Both the position numbers and the translations under genes were made by a program. Below, piece by piece: positions 1 to 7,115 of a DNA stretch of 64,000 nucleotides; positions within the stretch are counted from its first letter, which is position 1; each line of letters begins with the position of its first letter. This DNA comes from Clostridium tetanomorphum (GTDB lineage Bacteria; Bacillota; Clostridia; Clostridiales; Clostridiaceae). Where the stretch lies: the NCBI RefSeq assembly GCF_017873215.1, contig NZ_JAGGKA010000012.1, positions 1 through 64,000 of the forward strand, in the 5' to 3' direction. The notes under the pieces were generated by a model, which did not search any database, had not been told where the DNA came from, and saw only the letters and a list, made by a program, of their open reading frames with translations.

Positions 1-59
1 TTGAAGTATAATTTTTATGTAAATTAATGTGTTTGATCATATATTAATTTTACCATAAG

Positions 60-93
60 TCTTTCACTCTTCCGAGTGGGAGATTTATTTTTT
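60..93 (+). terminator. Rho-independent terminator of a gene left of the window
   Basis: A 10-bp stem (60-69 with 74-83, two G-U pairs) closes a TTCC loop and is followed by a T-rich run. It probably ends a gene lying beyond the left edge. No coding region can be supported in the first 582 bases. Confidence 0.6.
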
Positions 94-105
94 TATGCAA
101 AAAAA

Positions 106-136
106 ACTGTCACACTAATTTTATAGTGCGACAGCC
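106..136. repeat. Short inverted repeat CTGTCACACTA/TAGTGCGACAG
   Basis: Positions 108-118 pair with 124-134 around a 5-nt loop with one A-C mismatch. The right arm shares AGTGCGACAGC with the sequence near 41085-41096, in a different intergenic gap. It may be a second terminator or a member of a dispersed repeat family. Its function is not known. Confidence 0.5.
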
Positions 137-381
137 CTATTAATTTGTTTAAGGCAATATTTATATGTGAATAAAATTTATGGAATTGTATTTTCAGATA
201 GGACTAAATTTTATTTTACATACATATAGTTGAATATATGAAAGAAATTTTTTTATTTACAACAAGTATTATTACAATATTAAGAAAAGTATTAATATTT
301 TAGAGGAAAATAAAAATAAGTATAGAATTATTTATAATAAAATTTTGTAGATTACGTGAATGAAGTAATGTTTTTAATATT

Positions 382-395
382 TGAAAACGTTATGA
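382..395 (+). promoter_or_regulatory. Candidate catabolite-responsive element (CcpA cre) upstream of mglB
   Basis: TGAAAACGTTATGA resembles the CcpA consensus TGWAANCGNTNWCA around its central CG. It lies about 65 bp upstream of the putative -10 element of mglB, which fits catabolite control of a sugar importer. This is a motif match only. Confidence 0.45.
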
Positions 396-423
396 TTATT
401 TATGTTATGACGAATTTTATTGC

Positions 424-464
424 TTAGTTACCTATAGATTATTTAGTTACCTATAGATTATAAT
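424..464 (+). promoter_or_regulatory. Tandem 18-bp direct repeat abutting the mglB -10 element
   Basis: The 18-mer TTAGTTACCTATAGATTA occurs at 424-441 and, identically, at 443-460, a 19-bp period. The second copy runs into TATAAT at 459-464, a likely -10. No good -35 hexamer is present at the right distance (436-441 reads AGATTA). Phased direct repeats in place of a -35 suit an activator of the AraC/YesN type. The regulator could be the YesN protein at 15137 or one outside the window. Confidence 0.55.
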
Positions 465-488
465 GAGAGTTTTGTACATTGATTTATG

Positions 489-530
489 CTATTGCTTATA
501 TGAAGAAAATTTTCGGTATTTAAGCAATAG
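489..530 (+). promoter_or_regulatory. Leader hairpin of mglB mRNA
   Basis: CTATTGCTTA (489-498) and TAAGCAATAG (521-530) are perfect complementary arms around a 22-nt loop that contains the inner palindrome GAAAATTTTC. The structure sits in the untranslated leader between the -10 and the ribosome binding site near 571. No U-run follows, so it is more likely an mRNA-stabilising or regulatory structure than a terminator. Confidence 0.45.
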
Positions 531-582
531 TTAGGTTAATGTTCATATAAGTTAATATAAAAAATTAACAGGGGGGACCAAA

Positions 583-1638
583 ATGAAAAAAGTTATCACT
601 TTAATTGCTACTGCAGCCATTGCTACAACTATGATGGTAGGCTGTGGGAAATCAGCAAGCTCTACTAACTCAAATTCTGGAGGAGAAAAGAAGGAAATAA
701 AAGTAGGAGTTGCTCTTTACAAATTTGACGATACATTTATTTCCACTGTAAACGAAGCTATAAAAAAGACTGCTGAAGAAAAAGAAAAATCTACAGGAGT
801 AAAAATTAATATTAATGCTGTAGATGGACAAGGACAGCAAGCTACACAAAATGATCAAGTGGATACGTTTATTACTCAAAAATATGATGTTATAGCGGTA
901 AACATGGTTGATCGTACTGCTGCATCAGTTATTATTGACAAAGCAAAAAAAGCTAATATACCAATAGTGTTCTTTAATCGTGAACCGGTAAAAGAAGATA
1001 TGGAGAAATGGGACAAAATGTATTATGTTGGAGCAAAAGCTGAAGAATCTGGAACAATGCAGGGACAAATAATTGCAGACTATTGGAAGAAGAATCCACA
1101 GGCTGATAAAAATAAGGATGGTAAAATACAATATGTAATGTTAGAAGGGGAACCAGGACATCAGGATGCTATATTACGTAGTAAATATTCAATAAAAGCT
1201 TTAGAAGATGCTGGATTAAAAGTAGACAAACTTGCTAGTGACACTGCTAATTGGCAGAGAGCGCAGGGACAAGAAAAAATGGCAGCATGGTTATCATCTT
1301 TTGGAAATAAAATTGAAGTTGTATTTGCTAATAATGATGATATGGCTCTTGGAGCTATTGAGGCACTTAAAGCAGCAGGTTATTTTAAAGATAATAAAAT
1401 GATGCCTGTAGTTGGTGTAGATGCCACAGCACCTGCTCTTGATTCACTTAAAGGTTCACAAATGCTTGGAACAGTATTGAACGATGCTAAGAATCAGGGG
1501 AAAGCAGTACTTGACATTTCCTATTCTCTTGCTAAAGGGGAAGATATTAAAAAATCAGTAGAAGGAATTACAGACAATAAATATAAGTGGGTTCCATATC
1601 AACCAGTTACAAAGGAAAATTTAAGCCAATTTAAGTAA
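583..1638 (+). CDS. mglB: Galactose/methyl-galactoside ABC transporter substrate-binding lipoprotein
   Basis: This extracytoplasmic sugar-binding protein of 351 residues should capture galactose, glucose or methyl-galactoside and deliver it to MglA/MglC. A signal peptide ends in a lipobox (MMVGC, Cys21), so the protein would be lipid-anchored outside the membrane. The mature part is a periplasmic-binding fold of the ribose/galactose type, with VGVALYKFDDTFIS at the start, NREP and NDDMALGAIEALKAAG, as in MglB. A GGGGG ribosome binding site lies about 7 nt before the ATG. It is first in an operon with mglA and mglC. The exact sugar is inferred from family resemblance; ribose-family substrates are possible. 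Confidence 0.88.
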   Translation: MKKVITLIATAAIATTMMVGCGKSASSTNSNSGGEKKEIKVGVALYKFDDTFISTVNEAIKKTAEEKEKSTGVKININAVDGQGQQATQNDQVDTFITQKYDVIAVNMVDRTAASVIIDKAKKANIPIVFFNREPVKEDMEKWDKMYYVGAKAEESGTMQGQIIADYWKKNPQADKNKDGKIQYVMLEGEPGHQDAILRSKYSIKALEDAGLKVDKLASDTANWQRAQGQEKMAAWLSSFGNKIEVVFANNDDMALGAIEALKAAGYFKDNKMMPVVGVDATAPALDSLKGSQMLGTVLNDAKNQGKAVLDISYSLAKGEDIKKSVEGITDNKYKWVPYQPVTKENLSQFK

Positions 1639-1676
1639 TATCAATATAGAAAACATTTTCTATACTAAAAATTAAC

Positions 1677-1711
1677 AATTCAGGGAGTGAAGTTTAAACA
1701 CTCCCTGAATT
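1677..1711 (+). other. Intercistronic hairpin between mglB and mglA
   Basis: A perfect 13-bp stem (1677-1689 with 1699-1711) encloses a 9-nt loop and has no proper U-run after it. Such hairpins after binding-protein genes commonly protect the upstream mRNA or cause partial termination. Either would give more MglB than MglA/MglC. Confidence 0.65.
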
Positions 1712-1761
1712 TAAATGATTTATTATAAGCAAGTTCAATCTTGTTGAAAGAGGTGTAATAT

Positions 1762-3273
1762 ATGGCACAGGAGTATATTTTGGAGATGCACAATATTTCT
1801 AAAAGTTTTCCTGGTGTAAAAGCGTTAGATGATGTAACGTTAAAAATCAGACCTGGAACGGTACATGCACTAATGGGAGAAAATGGAGCTGGCAAATCAA
1901 CTTTAATGAAATGTTTATTTGGTATATATATTCCCGATTCTGGGAAAGTAATTTTAGAAGGTAAAGAAGTACAATTCAACAGTTCAAAGGATGCATTAAA
2001 GAATGGCATCTCAATGATACATCAGGAACTCCATCCAGTTCCTTATCGTAATGTTATGGAAAATATATGGCTCGGAAGATTTCCTGTGAAAAATATTATA
2101 GGAATAAAAATGGTGGATCATAAGAAAATGTATAATGACACTAAAAACCTTATGGAAGAGGTGCAAATGAATATAGAACCTAGTACCCTAATGGCTAAAT
2201 TATCTGTATCTAGTATTCAAGGAGTGGAAATTGCAAAGGCAGTTTCATATAGATCAAAAGTTATTGTAATGGATGAACCTACATCATCTCTTACTGAAAA
2301 TGAAGTGTCTCATCTTTTTGACATTATTAGAAAACTAAGAGCTGAAGGAGTATCAATAATATATATTTCTCATAAAATGGAGGAAATATTAGAGATTTCA
2401 GATGAAGTAACTATTATGAGAGATGGAAAATATATAGGAACATGGTTATCAAATGAGCTTACTACAGATACTATAATATCAAAAATGGTAGGACGTAATT
2501 TAACTAATCGTTTTCCAGAACGTGAAAATACACCTGATGAAGTGATTATGAAAATAGAAGAACTTACTTCAATAAATCCTAAGTCTTTTAAAGACATAAC
2601 CTTTGAATTAAGAAGAGGTGAAATATTAGGTGTAGGTGGATTGGTTGGAGCGCAAAGAACAGAATTAGTAGAAGCTATATTTGGACTTAGAAATATATCT
2701 AAAGGAAGGATAATAATTGAAAATAAAGAAGTTAAAATAAAGAGTCCCATAGATGCTAAAAAATATGGCATAGCTCTACTTACAGAAGAACGTAGAGCTA
2801 CAGGGATTTTTCCTGTACTTTCTATAGAAGACAACACTTTAATTGCTAGTATTGATAGGTATATAGATTTTAATCTAATAATTAATAAAAAGAGAGGCAT
2901 AGAAGATGTAACTAAAAGTATTAATAAAATTCATATAAAAACTCCTTCTATTAGGACTCTTATTAGAGATCTTTCTGGAGGAAATCAACAAAAAGTTATA
3001 TTTTCACGTTGGTTACTTACTGAGCCAGACATACTTATTCTTGATGAACCTACTAGAGGAATTGATGTTGGTGCTAAATATGAAATATACACCATTATTG
3101 CTGATTTGGCTAAACGTGGAAAGAGTATTATTATGATATCTTCAGAGATGCCTGAGTTATTAGGTATGTCTGATAGAATCATGGTAATGTGCTCTGGAAA
3201 AGTTACAGGAATATTAGATGGTAAGGAAGCAAGCCAAGAACTTATCATGAACTATGCTACTAAGTTTGCATAG
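1762..3273 (+). CDS. mglA: Galactose/methyl-galactoside ABC importer ATPase
   Basis: This 503-residue protein has two fused ATPase domains, typical of the sugar-import ABC subfamily (MglA/RbsA/XylG). The first has a canonical Walker A (GENGAGKST, residues 39-47) and Walker B (VIVMDEPTSSL near 168), but its signature motif is degenerate (LSVSSIQG). The second lacks a standard Walker A (GLVGAQRTE) and keeps a good signature (LSGGNQQK near 404) and Walker B (ILILDEPTRGID). This split of intact motifs is the family norm. It energises the MglC permease at the inner face of the membrane. AGAGGTG precedes the ATG. Confidence 0.9.
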   Translation: MAQEYILEMHNISKSFPGVKALDDVTLKIRPGTVHALMGENGAGKSTLMKCLFGIYIPDSGKVILEGKEVQFNSSKDALKNGISMIHQELHPVPYRNVMENIWLGRFPVKNIIGIKMVDHKKMYNDTKNLMEEVQMNIEPSTLMAKLSVSSIQGVEIAKAVSYRSKVIVMDEPTSSLTENEVSHLFDIIRKLRAEGVSIIYISHKMEEILEISDEVTIMRDGKYIGTWLSNELTTDTIISKMVGRNLTNRFPERENTPDEVIMKIEELTSINPKSFKDITFELRRGEILGVGGLVGAQRTELVEAIFGLRNISKGRIIIENKEVKIKSPIDAKKYGIALLTEERRATGIFPVLSIEDNTLIASIDRYIDFNLIINKKRGIEDVTKSINKIHIKTPSIRTLIRDLSGGNQQKVIFSRWLLTEPDILILDEPTRGIDVGAKYEIYTIIADLAKRGKSIIMISSEMPELLGMSDRIMVMCSGKVTGILDGKEASQELIMNYATKFA

Positions 3274-3294
3274 ACAAGAGAAGGGGGTCTAAAT

Positions 3295-4308
3295 ATGTCA
3301 GAGGGAAATGTAAATTCAGAAGTAAAATCAAAAGATAGAAATTTTAAAGAATTTGCTAGTAAAAATGCAATATATTTAGTACTTTTGGCTTTATTAGTTG
3401 GTATTGGGGCGATGGATAGTAGTTTTTTATCCTATGTAAATTTACGTAATGTACTTATAATAGCTTCCGTTCGTATTATCATTGCTTTAGGGGTAGGAGG
3501 AGCACTTATAACTCGTGGAACAGATCTTTCAGCAGGTCGTGTAGTTGGACTTACAGCTTGTATTGCAGCCAGTTTACTTCAAAGACCTGATTATGCATAT
3601 AAATTATTTAAAGATCTACCTAGCCTGCCAGTGGCTATACCAATATTAGCAGCTATACTAGTAGGACTAGCAATAGGGTGTATTAATGGAGTAGTGGTAG
3701 CATATCTTAAAGTACCACCATTTATTGCAACTTTAGGTATGATGGTTATTGTATATGGACTAGCGTGTATATATACAAATGCACAACCTATTGGTGGGCT
3801 TAGAAATGATTTTACTAGCATAGCTTCTGGGGAAGTAGGAATTATACCTAATTTAATAATAATAGCTGCAATAGTAGCTTTTATAATATGGTTTATATAT
3901 AATAAAACACGTTTTGGAAAATATATTTATGCTATAGGTGGAAATCCAAGTGCTGCAGAAGTATCAGGAGTAAATGTTGAATTTACATTAGTAAAAGTAT
4001 ATGCTTTAGCAGGTGCTCTTTATGGATTAGCGGGAGCATTACTTGCAGCAAGAACTGGTGGAGCAACAAATAATTATGGACTTATGTATGAACTTGATGC
4101 TATAGCTGCTGCTACTATAGGAGGAGTATCTACTTCAGGAGGTATAGGAAAAGTATCTGGTATCATAACTGGTGTATTAATTTTTGAAGTTCTTAACAAT
4201 GGACTTGTTATCCTTGGTGTATCAGCGTATTGGCAACAGGTTGTTAAAGGTATAATAATCATTGGAGCTGTAGCATTTGATATTCGTAAATATTTAGCAA
4301 AGAGATAA
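3295..4308 (+). CDS. mglC: Galactose/methyl-galactoside ABC importer permease
   Basis: This 337-residue polytopic membrane protein of the BPD_transp_2 (ribose/galactose permease) family has about eight to ten hydrophobic segments. Family hallmarks are GGALITRGTDLSAGRVVGL, a cytoplasmic loop with YAIGGNPSAAEVSGVNV that contacts the ATPase, and ELDAIAAATIGG near the end. It starts 21 nt after mglA behind an AGAAGGGGG site and is the last gene of the importer operon. It forms the transmembrane channel for the sugar delivered by MglB. Confidence 0.9.
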   Translation: MSEGNVNSEVKSKDRNFKEFASKNAIYLVLLALLVGIGAMDSSFLSYVNLRNVLIIASVRIIIALGVGGALITRGTDLSAGRVVGLTACIAASLLQRPDYAYKLFKDLPSLPVAIPILAAILVGLAIGCINGVVVAYLKVPPFIATLGMMVIVYGLACIYTNAQPIGGLRNDFTSIASGEVGIIPNLIIIAAIVAFIIWFIYNKTRFGKYIYAIGGNPSAAEVSGVNVEFTLVKVYALAGALYGLAGALLAARTGGATNNYGLMYELDAIAAATIGGVSTSGGIGKVSGIITGVLIFEVLNNGLVILGVSAYWQQVVKGIIIIGAVAFDIRKYLAKR

Positions 4309-4345
4309 TAACATATAAAATATAATTTTAATATAAAGAACAAAG

Positions 4346-4378
4346 GAGAGTTAAGATTAGGATATCTTAACTCTTTTT
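4346..4378 (+). terminator. Terminator of the mglBAC operon
   Basis: AGAGTTAAGAT and ATCTTAACTCT form an 11-bp stem (4347-4357 with 4364-4374), directly followed by TTTTTG. It lies 38 nt after the mglC stop codon. Confidence 0.85.
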
Positions 4379-4554
4379 GTGAATGAAGTCATTCTTAGCT
4401 TTGAATGGAGTTGATTCAAAGAAATGCATAAGTAAGATCTAAAGTGATTGGATATTATGGTTGAATATTTATGGAATAATATGTAAAATAATATATAGGT
4501 GATAATGTATAATAGATTTTGTGGAGTAAAATTGTTTATTTAGAGGAGAAAGCT

Positions 4555-5259
4555 GTGATTAGAAGTATAAATAAGATAAAAAAGTTAAAAAATTATTTTA
4601 TCATAATAACTTTGTTTTATTTTATTTGGATTTTATTTGGAGGAAATTTAAAGCAAATATATATGATTTGGAATATTATTCTAGCCTGGGTTCCATTAGA
4701 AATTGCTATGTTAATATATAACTTTACTAGTAGTAGAATTAAAAAGAAAAGTAAAAAAGTAATTATACTCATGTTGGGAATAATATGGTTATTGTTTTAT
4801 CCTAACTCTCCATATATAACTACAGATTTCATACATCTTTCAACTAATAAATATTATTTTTCTAATCCAGACTATAAACTTTATTCCAATGTTCCCCCAA
4901 TTATTTATAATGAAGATGTGTCTATATGGCTTGATTTTATAAATATTGGAATAGGAGTTTTAATAGGATGTATAGTAGGATTTTTATCCTTATACATAAA
5001 TCAAAGTATGGTAAAGAAATATTATAATAAATTTTTATCATGGATATTTGTTATTAGTGTTAATTTACTTAGTGGATTTGCAATATATCTTGGTAGATTT
5101 ATTAGATGGAATAGTTGGGATGTAATATTAAATCCTAAGAGTCTTATGATAATATTATTTAATCATGTAAATAATCAATCTTTATATTATACAATTATAT
5201 TTGGAGTTTTCAGTTTTATGTTATATTTAATTATCTATTTAATAATTGATGTAAACTAA
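4555..5259 (+). CDS. DUF1361-type integral membrane protein
   Basis: This is a 234-residue membrane protein with about six hydrophobic segments. The motif WLLFYPNSPYITTDFIHL after the third segment is the signature I associate with DUF1361 proteins, whose function is unknown. I place the start at a GTG at 4555, because GAGGAG lies 6 nt before it. A longer frame begins with a TTG at 4519 but lacks a ribosome binding site. It stands alone after the mgl terminator. Nothing in the neighbours hints at a role. Confidence 0.7.
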   Translation: MIRSINKIKKLKNYFIIITLFYFIWILFGGNLKQIYMIWNIILAWVPLEIAMLIYNFTSSRIKKKSKKVIILMLGIIWLLFYPNSPYITTDFIHLSTNKYYFSNPDYKLYSNVPPIIYNEDVSIWLDFINIGIGVLIGCIVGFLSLYINQSMVKKYYNKFLSWIFVISVNLLSGFAIYLGRFIRWNSWDVILNPKSLMIILFNHVNNQSLYYTIIFGVFSFMLYLIIYLIIDVN

Positions 5260-5328
5260 AATAGAACATAATATTATAATTTTAATATATTAATATAGTA
5301 AGTAATTTGAATTAAGGAAGGAATAGAA

Positions 5329-6069
5329 ATGTTCTATTGCAATTGGTGTTCTTTCTATAATTTTTGTAGGCTAAATGATAATTTTAAACCACATTTTTAT
5401 AAAGATATATTAGAAAAGAATTCCAAAGAATATTATAGAAATGAAAATTATATGTACAATAATAAAAAAATAGAAAAGGTAGAATTAGAAGAACAAATTC
5501 TTTCTCCTACAAATTTTAAATTAACCTATCCTTTTATAATGAGTTTAGAAGATGAAGATTTAAAGGAGAGGATAAATGAAGCCATCATTGATGAAGTATT
5601 ATATTTATTTAAAAATCAGGTAATGGTAGCTGAAAAAATTAATTTTCAAGAAATAATAGGCTTTTATAAAGTTACCTTAAATGAAAAAGGGTTATTAAGC
5701 ATACTTTTTAGTCTCTATACTTATACAGGAGGAGCACATGGATATACTGCATACAGTTCTTTGACTATTGACTTAAATACAGGAGAAATATATGAATTTG
5801 AAGATCTATTTAATCCTAAATTTTATTATAAAGGATTTTTAGACAAGATTATTTATGAAAAGATAAAAGAGATGGATGTGCCACTTATTGAGGAATATAA
5901 TGGGATAACGGAGAATCAACAATTTTACCTCACTCCAGAGTCATTAGTTATTTATTATCAGGTTTATGAATATACGCCTTATGCTTATGGATTATTTAAA
6001 ATTGAAATACCATATACAGAAATAATAAGTGCCTTAGGACCAGTTAGTCCTATACAAAGGTTAATATAG
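5329..6069 (+). CDS. DUF4163/DUF3298-type protein (RsiV/PdaC-like domain)
   Basis: This 246-residue protein matches the DUF4163-DUF3298 pair found in the extracellular parts of anti-sigma factor RsiV and deacetylase PdaC. LTYPFIMSLEDEDLKERIN opens the first domain. GGAHGYTAYSSLTIDLNTGE followed by DLFNP is the typical DUF3298 core. Unlike most relatives there is no signal peptide or membrane anchor. The N-terminus instead has three cysteines (Cys4, Cys7, Cys13). AAGGAAGG lies 8 nt upstream of the ATG. The function is unknown and a cytoplasmic location would be unusual for the family. Confidence 0.65.
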   Translation: MFYCNWCSFYNFCRLNDNFKPHFYKDILEKNSKEYYRNENYMYNNKKIEKVELEEQILSPTNFKLTYPFIMSLEDEDLKERINEAIIDEVLYLFKNQVMVAEKINFQEIIGFYKVTLNEKGLLSILFSLYTYTGGAHGYTAYSSLTIDLNTGEIYEFEDLFNPKFYYKGFLDKIIYEKIKEMDVPLIEEYNGITENQQFYLTPESLVIYYQVYEYTPYAYGLFKIEIPYTEIISALGPVSPIQRLI

Positions 6070-6078
6070 TAATATAAG

Positions 6079-6178
6079 AAAGAGTGTTGAAAAATGATAT
6101 GCTCTCCTTGTGGTAGACAGTTAAAATAATAAAACTGGTTACTTCAAAGGGAGCATATGAAAATCAGCACTCTTTTTA
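6079..6178. repeat. Structured repeat element, copy 1
   Basis: This is a long imperfect palindrome with nested stems: outer arms AAGAGTGTTGA (about 6080-6090) and TCAGCACTCTT (6164-6174), middle arms around ATGCTC (6099-6104) and GAGCAT (6151-6156), and inner arms CAGTT/AACTG. The core matches the reverse complement of 36757-36877 at most positions, while several stems differ by compensatory changes. The outer 3' arm ends in a T-run, so it may also terminate the upstream gene. Candidates are a MITE- or REP-like mobile palindrome, or a structured RNA. Confidence 0.6.
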
Positions 6179-6327
6179 AGTAGTTTTATTTTGATATTAA
6201 GTTTATTTAAAAAGATTATGAAGTGTTATTTATACCATATAAAACCTTATTATGATATAATTACAATAATATTAGTATTAAGTATAAAATGTATATTTAA
6301 ATTTTAATATAAATTAGGAGAAATATT

Positions 6328-6834
6328 ATGAGTTATTTTATAGACACAAAAATAGAAGAGTTTAAGTTAAGATTTGCAGAAGAAAAGGACATACCTTTAA
6401 TTCTAAAGTTTATAAAAGAATTGGCAGCCTATGAAAAGCTATCTAATGAAGTAGTTGCTACAGAGTCAGTATTAAAAGATTCTTTATTTAATAAAAAGGC
6501 GGCAGAAGTTATAATCGGAGAATATAAAGAAAGGCCTGTAAGTTTTGCTTTGTTTTTTCACAATTTTTCTACATTTTTAGGAAGATCAGGTATATACTTA
6601 GAGGATTTATATGTAAGACCTGAAATGAGAGGAAAAGGAATAGGAAAAATAATGTTTAATTATTTAGCTAAACTTGCTATAGAAAGGAATTGTGGAAGAT
6701 TTGAGTGGTGGTGTTTAGAGTGGAATAAGTCTTCAATAGAATTTTATAAAAGTATGGGAGCAATACCTATGGATGAGTGGACAGTATATAGAATATCAGA
6801 GGATAAATTAGAAGAATTAGCGAAACAGTGGTGA
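6328..6834 (+). CDS. GNAT family N-acetyltransferase (diamine acetyltransferase-like)
   Basis: This is a 168-residue acetyl-CoA-dependent acetyltransferase. Motif A, EDLYVRPEMRGKGIGKIMF, carries the R-G-K-G-I-G pyrophosphate-binding loop. FEWWCLEWNKSSIEFYKSMGA is typical of the spermidine/spermine and thialysine acetyltransferase branch. A small amine or diamine is therefore the likely acceptor, but the substrate cannot be fixed from sequence. TAGGAG precedes the ATG by 8 nt. The DUF4177-like gene follows 38 nt later and may be co-transcribed. Confidence 0.82.
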   Translation: MSYFIDTKIEEFKLRFAEEKDIPLILKFIKELAAYEKLSNEVVATESVLKDSLFNKKAAEVIIGEYKERPVSFALFFHNFSTFLGRSGIYLEDLYVRPEMRGKGIGKIMFNYLAKLAIERNCGRFEWWCLEWNKSSIEFYKSMGAIPMDEWTVYRISEDKLEELAKQW

Positions 6835-6872
6835 AGTTTAATTTCAATTTTTAACTTGAGGAAAGAGTGTAT

Positions 6873-7058
6873 ATGTATGAATATAAATTTGTTAGTACAG
6901 ACGTAGAGGGAATATTTACGGAAGAAAGTTATGAGAAAGTAATAGAAGATCATGCTAAAAAAGATTGGAGATTAGTTCAAATACTTTTAAAAGATTTTAA
7001 TAGCAATGGTAGGCCTAGGATTTATCAGGTAATTCTTGAAAGAGAAATAGTAGATTGA
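6873..7058 (+). CDS. Small DUF4177-like protein
   Basis: This is a 61-residue protein with the pattern YEYKFVS, then KDWRLVQILL and IYQVILERE, which fits the small beta-rich DUF4177 family of unknown function. The ATG at 6873 is preferred because family members start with MYEYKFV. A GTG at 6867 in the same frame is equally close to the GAGGA site. It is the last plus-strand gene before a shared terminator. Confidence 0.65.
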   Translation: MYEYKFVSTDVEGIFTEESYEKVIEDHAKKDWRLVQILLKDFNSNGRPRIYQVILEREIVD

Positions 7059-7065
7059 TTAGAGG

Positions 7066-7114
7066 GTAAAGTAAAAGCTATAGCAAATAGATTGCTGTAA
7101 CTTTTACTTTATAC
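7066..7114. terminator. Bidirectional terminator between convergent genes
   Basis: A long stem (about 7066-7086 with 7092-7114) has AAAGTAAAAG on one arm and CTTTTACTTT on the other. It gives a U-rich 3' end in both directions. It separates the plus-strand DUF4177-like gene from the minus-strand chemoreceptor gene. Confidence 0.75.
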
Positions 7115-7115
7115 A

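Noticed and set aside
505-519. Possible CodY box in the mglB leader
   Set aside because: Only the first half matches AATTTTC; the second half has too many mismatches to claim a site.
4381-4394. GAATGAAGTCATTC palindrome after the mgl terminator
   Set aside because: It is short, not repeated, and not placed near a recognisable promoter, so chance is a good explanation.
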